The notes under the pieces are model-generated. The model was given only the letters and a program-made list of their open reading frames with translations, did not search any database and was not told the DNA's origin. Below are positions 6,479 to 6,762 of a DNA stretch of 6,762 bases, one piece after another (within the stretch, counting starts at the first letter, position 1; the number at the start of each line of letters is the position of its first letter). Origin of the DNA: Melioribacter sp051488665 (GTDB taxonomy: Bacteria; Bacteroidota; Ignavibacteria; Ignavibacteriales; Melioribacteraceae). The stretch is from NCBI RefSeq assembly GCF_051488665.1, contig NZ_JBPSEG010000024.1, forward strand, positions 1-6,762, given 5' to 3'. A program made the translations under genes and the position numbers.

Positions 6479-6504
6479 TGTTACCGAAATGCTGAAGAAT
6501 TACA
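6479..6504. repeat. Terminal inverted repeat, right
   Basis: Reverse complement begins TGTAATTCTTCAG and ends TTCGGTAACA. It pairs with 5473-5498 over 26 bp with four mismatches. It lies on the side of the transposase start; about 36 nt separate it from the start codon, leaving little room for a promoter outside the repeat itself. Confidence 0.9.
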
Positions 6505-6510
6505 CGGCAG
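6505..6510. repeat. Target site duplication, right copy
   Basis: Exact second copy of CGGCAG, directly after the right terminal inverted repeat. It is followed by GCAGG, which continues the interrupted palindrome seen at 5459-5472. Confidence 0.85.
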
Positions 6511-6546
6511 GCAGGTTCTTCGTGCTGAAGTTAGGGGGTAAAGATA

Positions 6547-6584
6547 GAGATTCTTCACCCGCTGATGGCGGGTTCTGAAAGACA
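6547..6584 (+). repeat. Dispersed-repeat-like unit C with hairpin
   Basis: The unit starts GAGATTCTTC, the same ten bases as unit B at 6715-6724, and ends GAAAGACA, whose GAAAGAC also occurs at the end of the reverse complement of unit A. Between them ACCCGC (6557-6562) and GCGGGT (6568-6573) form a 6-bp G-C-rich stem with a 5-nt loop. No T run follows. It resembles short intergenic palindromic repeats that many bacteria carry in high copy. Confidence 0.5.
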
Positions 6585-6639
6585 TAAAGTATTAATTTCC
6601 CTTTCACCATTGTATTGAATAATGCAAACGCTGTAATTT

Positions 6640-6682
6640 GTCTTTCTGAGGAGATCCGACGTAGACGGAACGACGAAGGATC
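6640..6682 (-). repeat. Dispersed-repeat-like unit A, inverted relative to B and C
   Basis: On the plus strand it runs from GTCTTTCTGAG to GACGAAGGATC; the reverse complement starts GATCCTTC and ends CAGAAAGAC, so it matches the GAGATTCTTC...GAAAGAC layout of unit C. The middle holds TCCGACGTAGACGGA (6655-6669), a near-palindrome that would be perfect but for one base at 6665. Confidence 0.5.
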
Positions 6683-6714
6683 AGTATGGCAATTTGATTT
6701 ACTTAACTGACTTG

Positions 6715-6752
6715 GAGATTCTTCTTCCTCCTGCGGCGAAGTCGGAGTGACC
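6715..6752 (+). repeat. Dispersed-repeat-like unit B
   Basis: Begins GAGATTCTTC like unit C and ends GGAGTGACC. It faces unit A across a 32-nt spacer, so A and B together form an imperfect inverted pair (GAAGGATC against GAGATTCTTC). No coding sequence overlaps it, and the window ends 10 nt later. Confidence 0.45.
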
Positions 6753-6762
6753 GTAACCTTTG

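Larger units (their letters stand above)
5473..6504 (-). mobile_element. Complete insertion sequence, IS481-like, 1032 bp
   Basis: The element is bounded by 26-bp imperfect inverted repeats that start with TGT, carries one full-length transposase gene on the minus strand and is flanked by a perfect 6-bp direct repeat CGGCAG. A single unbroken transposase frame with a DDE core, plus TGT ends, points to IS481 rather than IS3, whose members normally need a frameshift between two ORFs. The intact gene and unmutated target duplication suggest recent insertion and possible activity. It converges on the operon: the transposase reads toward the beta-helix gene. Confidence 0.9.

Overview
The window looks like an AT-rich chromosomal segment of a bacterium from the Bacteroidota/Ignavibacteriota side of the tree. 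The best evidence is two secreted proteins that each end in a type IX secretion (T9SS) type A sorting domain: a NYPNPFNPTT start, then VYDI(M/L)GREI.TL(V/I)NE, SSG(V/I)YFY and a short basic end. This exact flavour of the tail is, from memory, typical of Ignavibacteria and related lineages. The assignment is an inference; there is no rRNA or other marker gene here.

Layout. Bases 1-558 hold no convincing gene. They contain a cytosine/adenine-rich degenerate heptamer array (TAATCCC-like) wrapped around two 30-nt tandem repeats, a four-tract G-quadruplex motif on the minus strand, an A/T-rich palindrome with a T run, and, 38 nt before the first start codon, a perfect 16-bp palindrome that matches the FNR-type pattern TTGAT-N4-ATCAA. 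Bases 559-5414 hold three closely spaced plus-strand genes that probably form one operon: a large multidomain T9SS-exported protein with a putative Cys/His hydrolase-like domain, a small probable lipoprotein, and a T9SS-exported right-handed beta-helix protein. All three start codons sit behind a purine-rich Shine-Dalgarno sequence.

Bases 5473-6504 are a complete 1032-bp insertion sequence with one minus-strand DDE transposase (IS481-like), 26-bp imperfect terminal inverted repeats (22 of 26 matching) beginning TGT, and a perfect 6-bp target duplication CGGCAG. Removing the element restores a near-palindrome, CTGCCTACCGGCAGGCAG, so it landed in a hairpin-like intergenic motif behind the operon. 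Bases 6505-6762 are non-coding and contain three related GAGATTCTTC-type repeat units, two facing one way and one the other, which look like dispersed palindromic repeats.

Taken together the operon encodes envelope or surface proteins: two are predicted to cross the outer membrane by T9SS and one to be lipid-anchored. No substrate can be read from the sequence. The least explained part is the first protein, which joins beta-sandwich modules, an NCISW...THA...DWESKAGD...H domain and a helical domain on one secreted chain.
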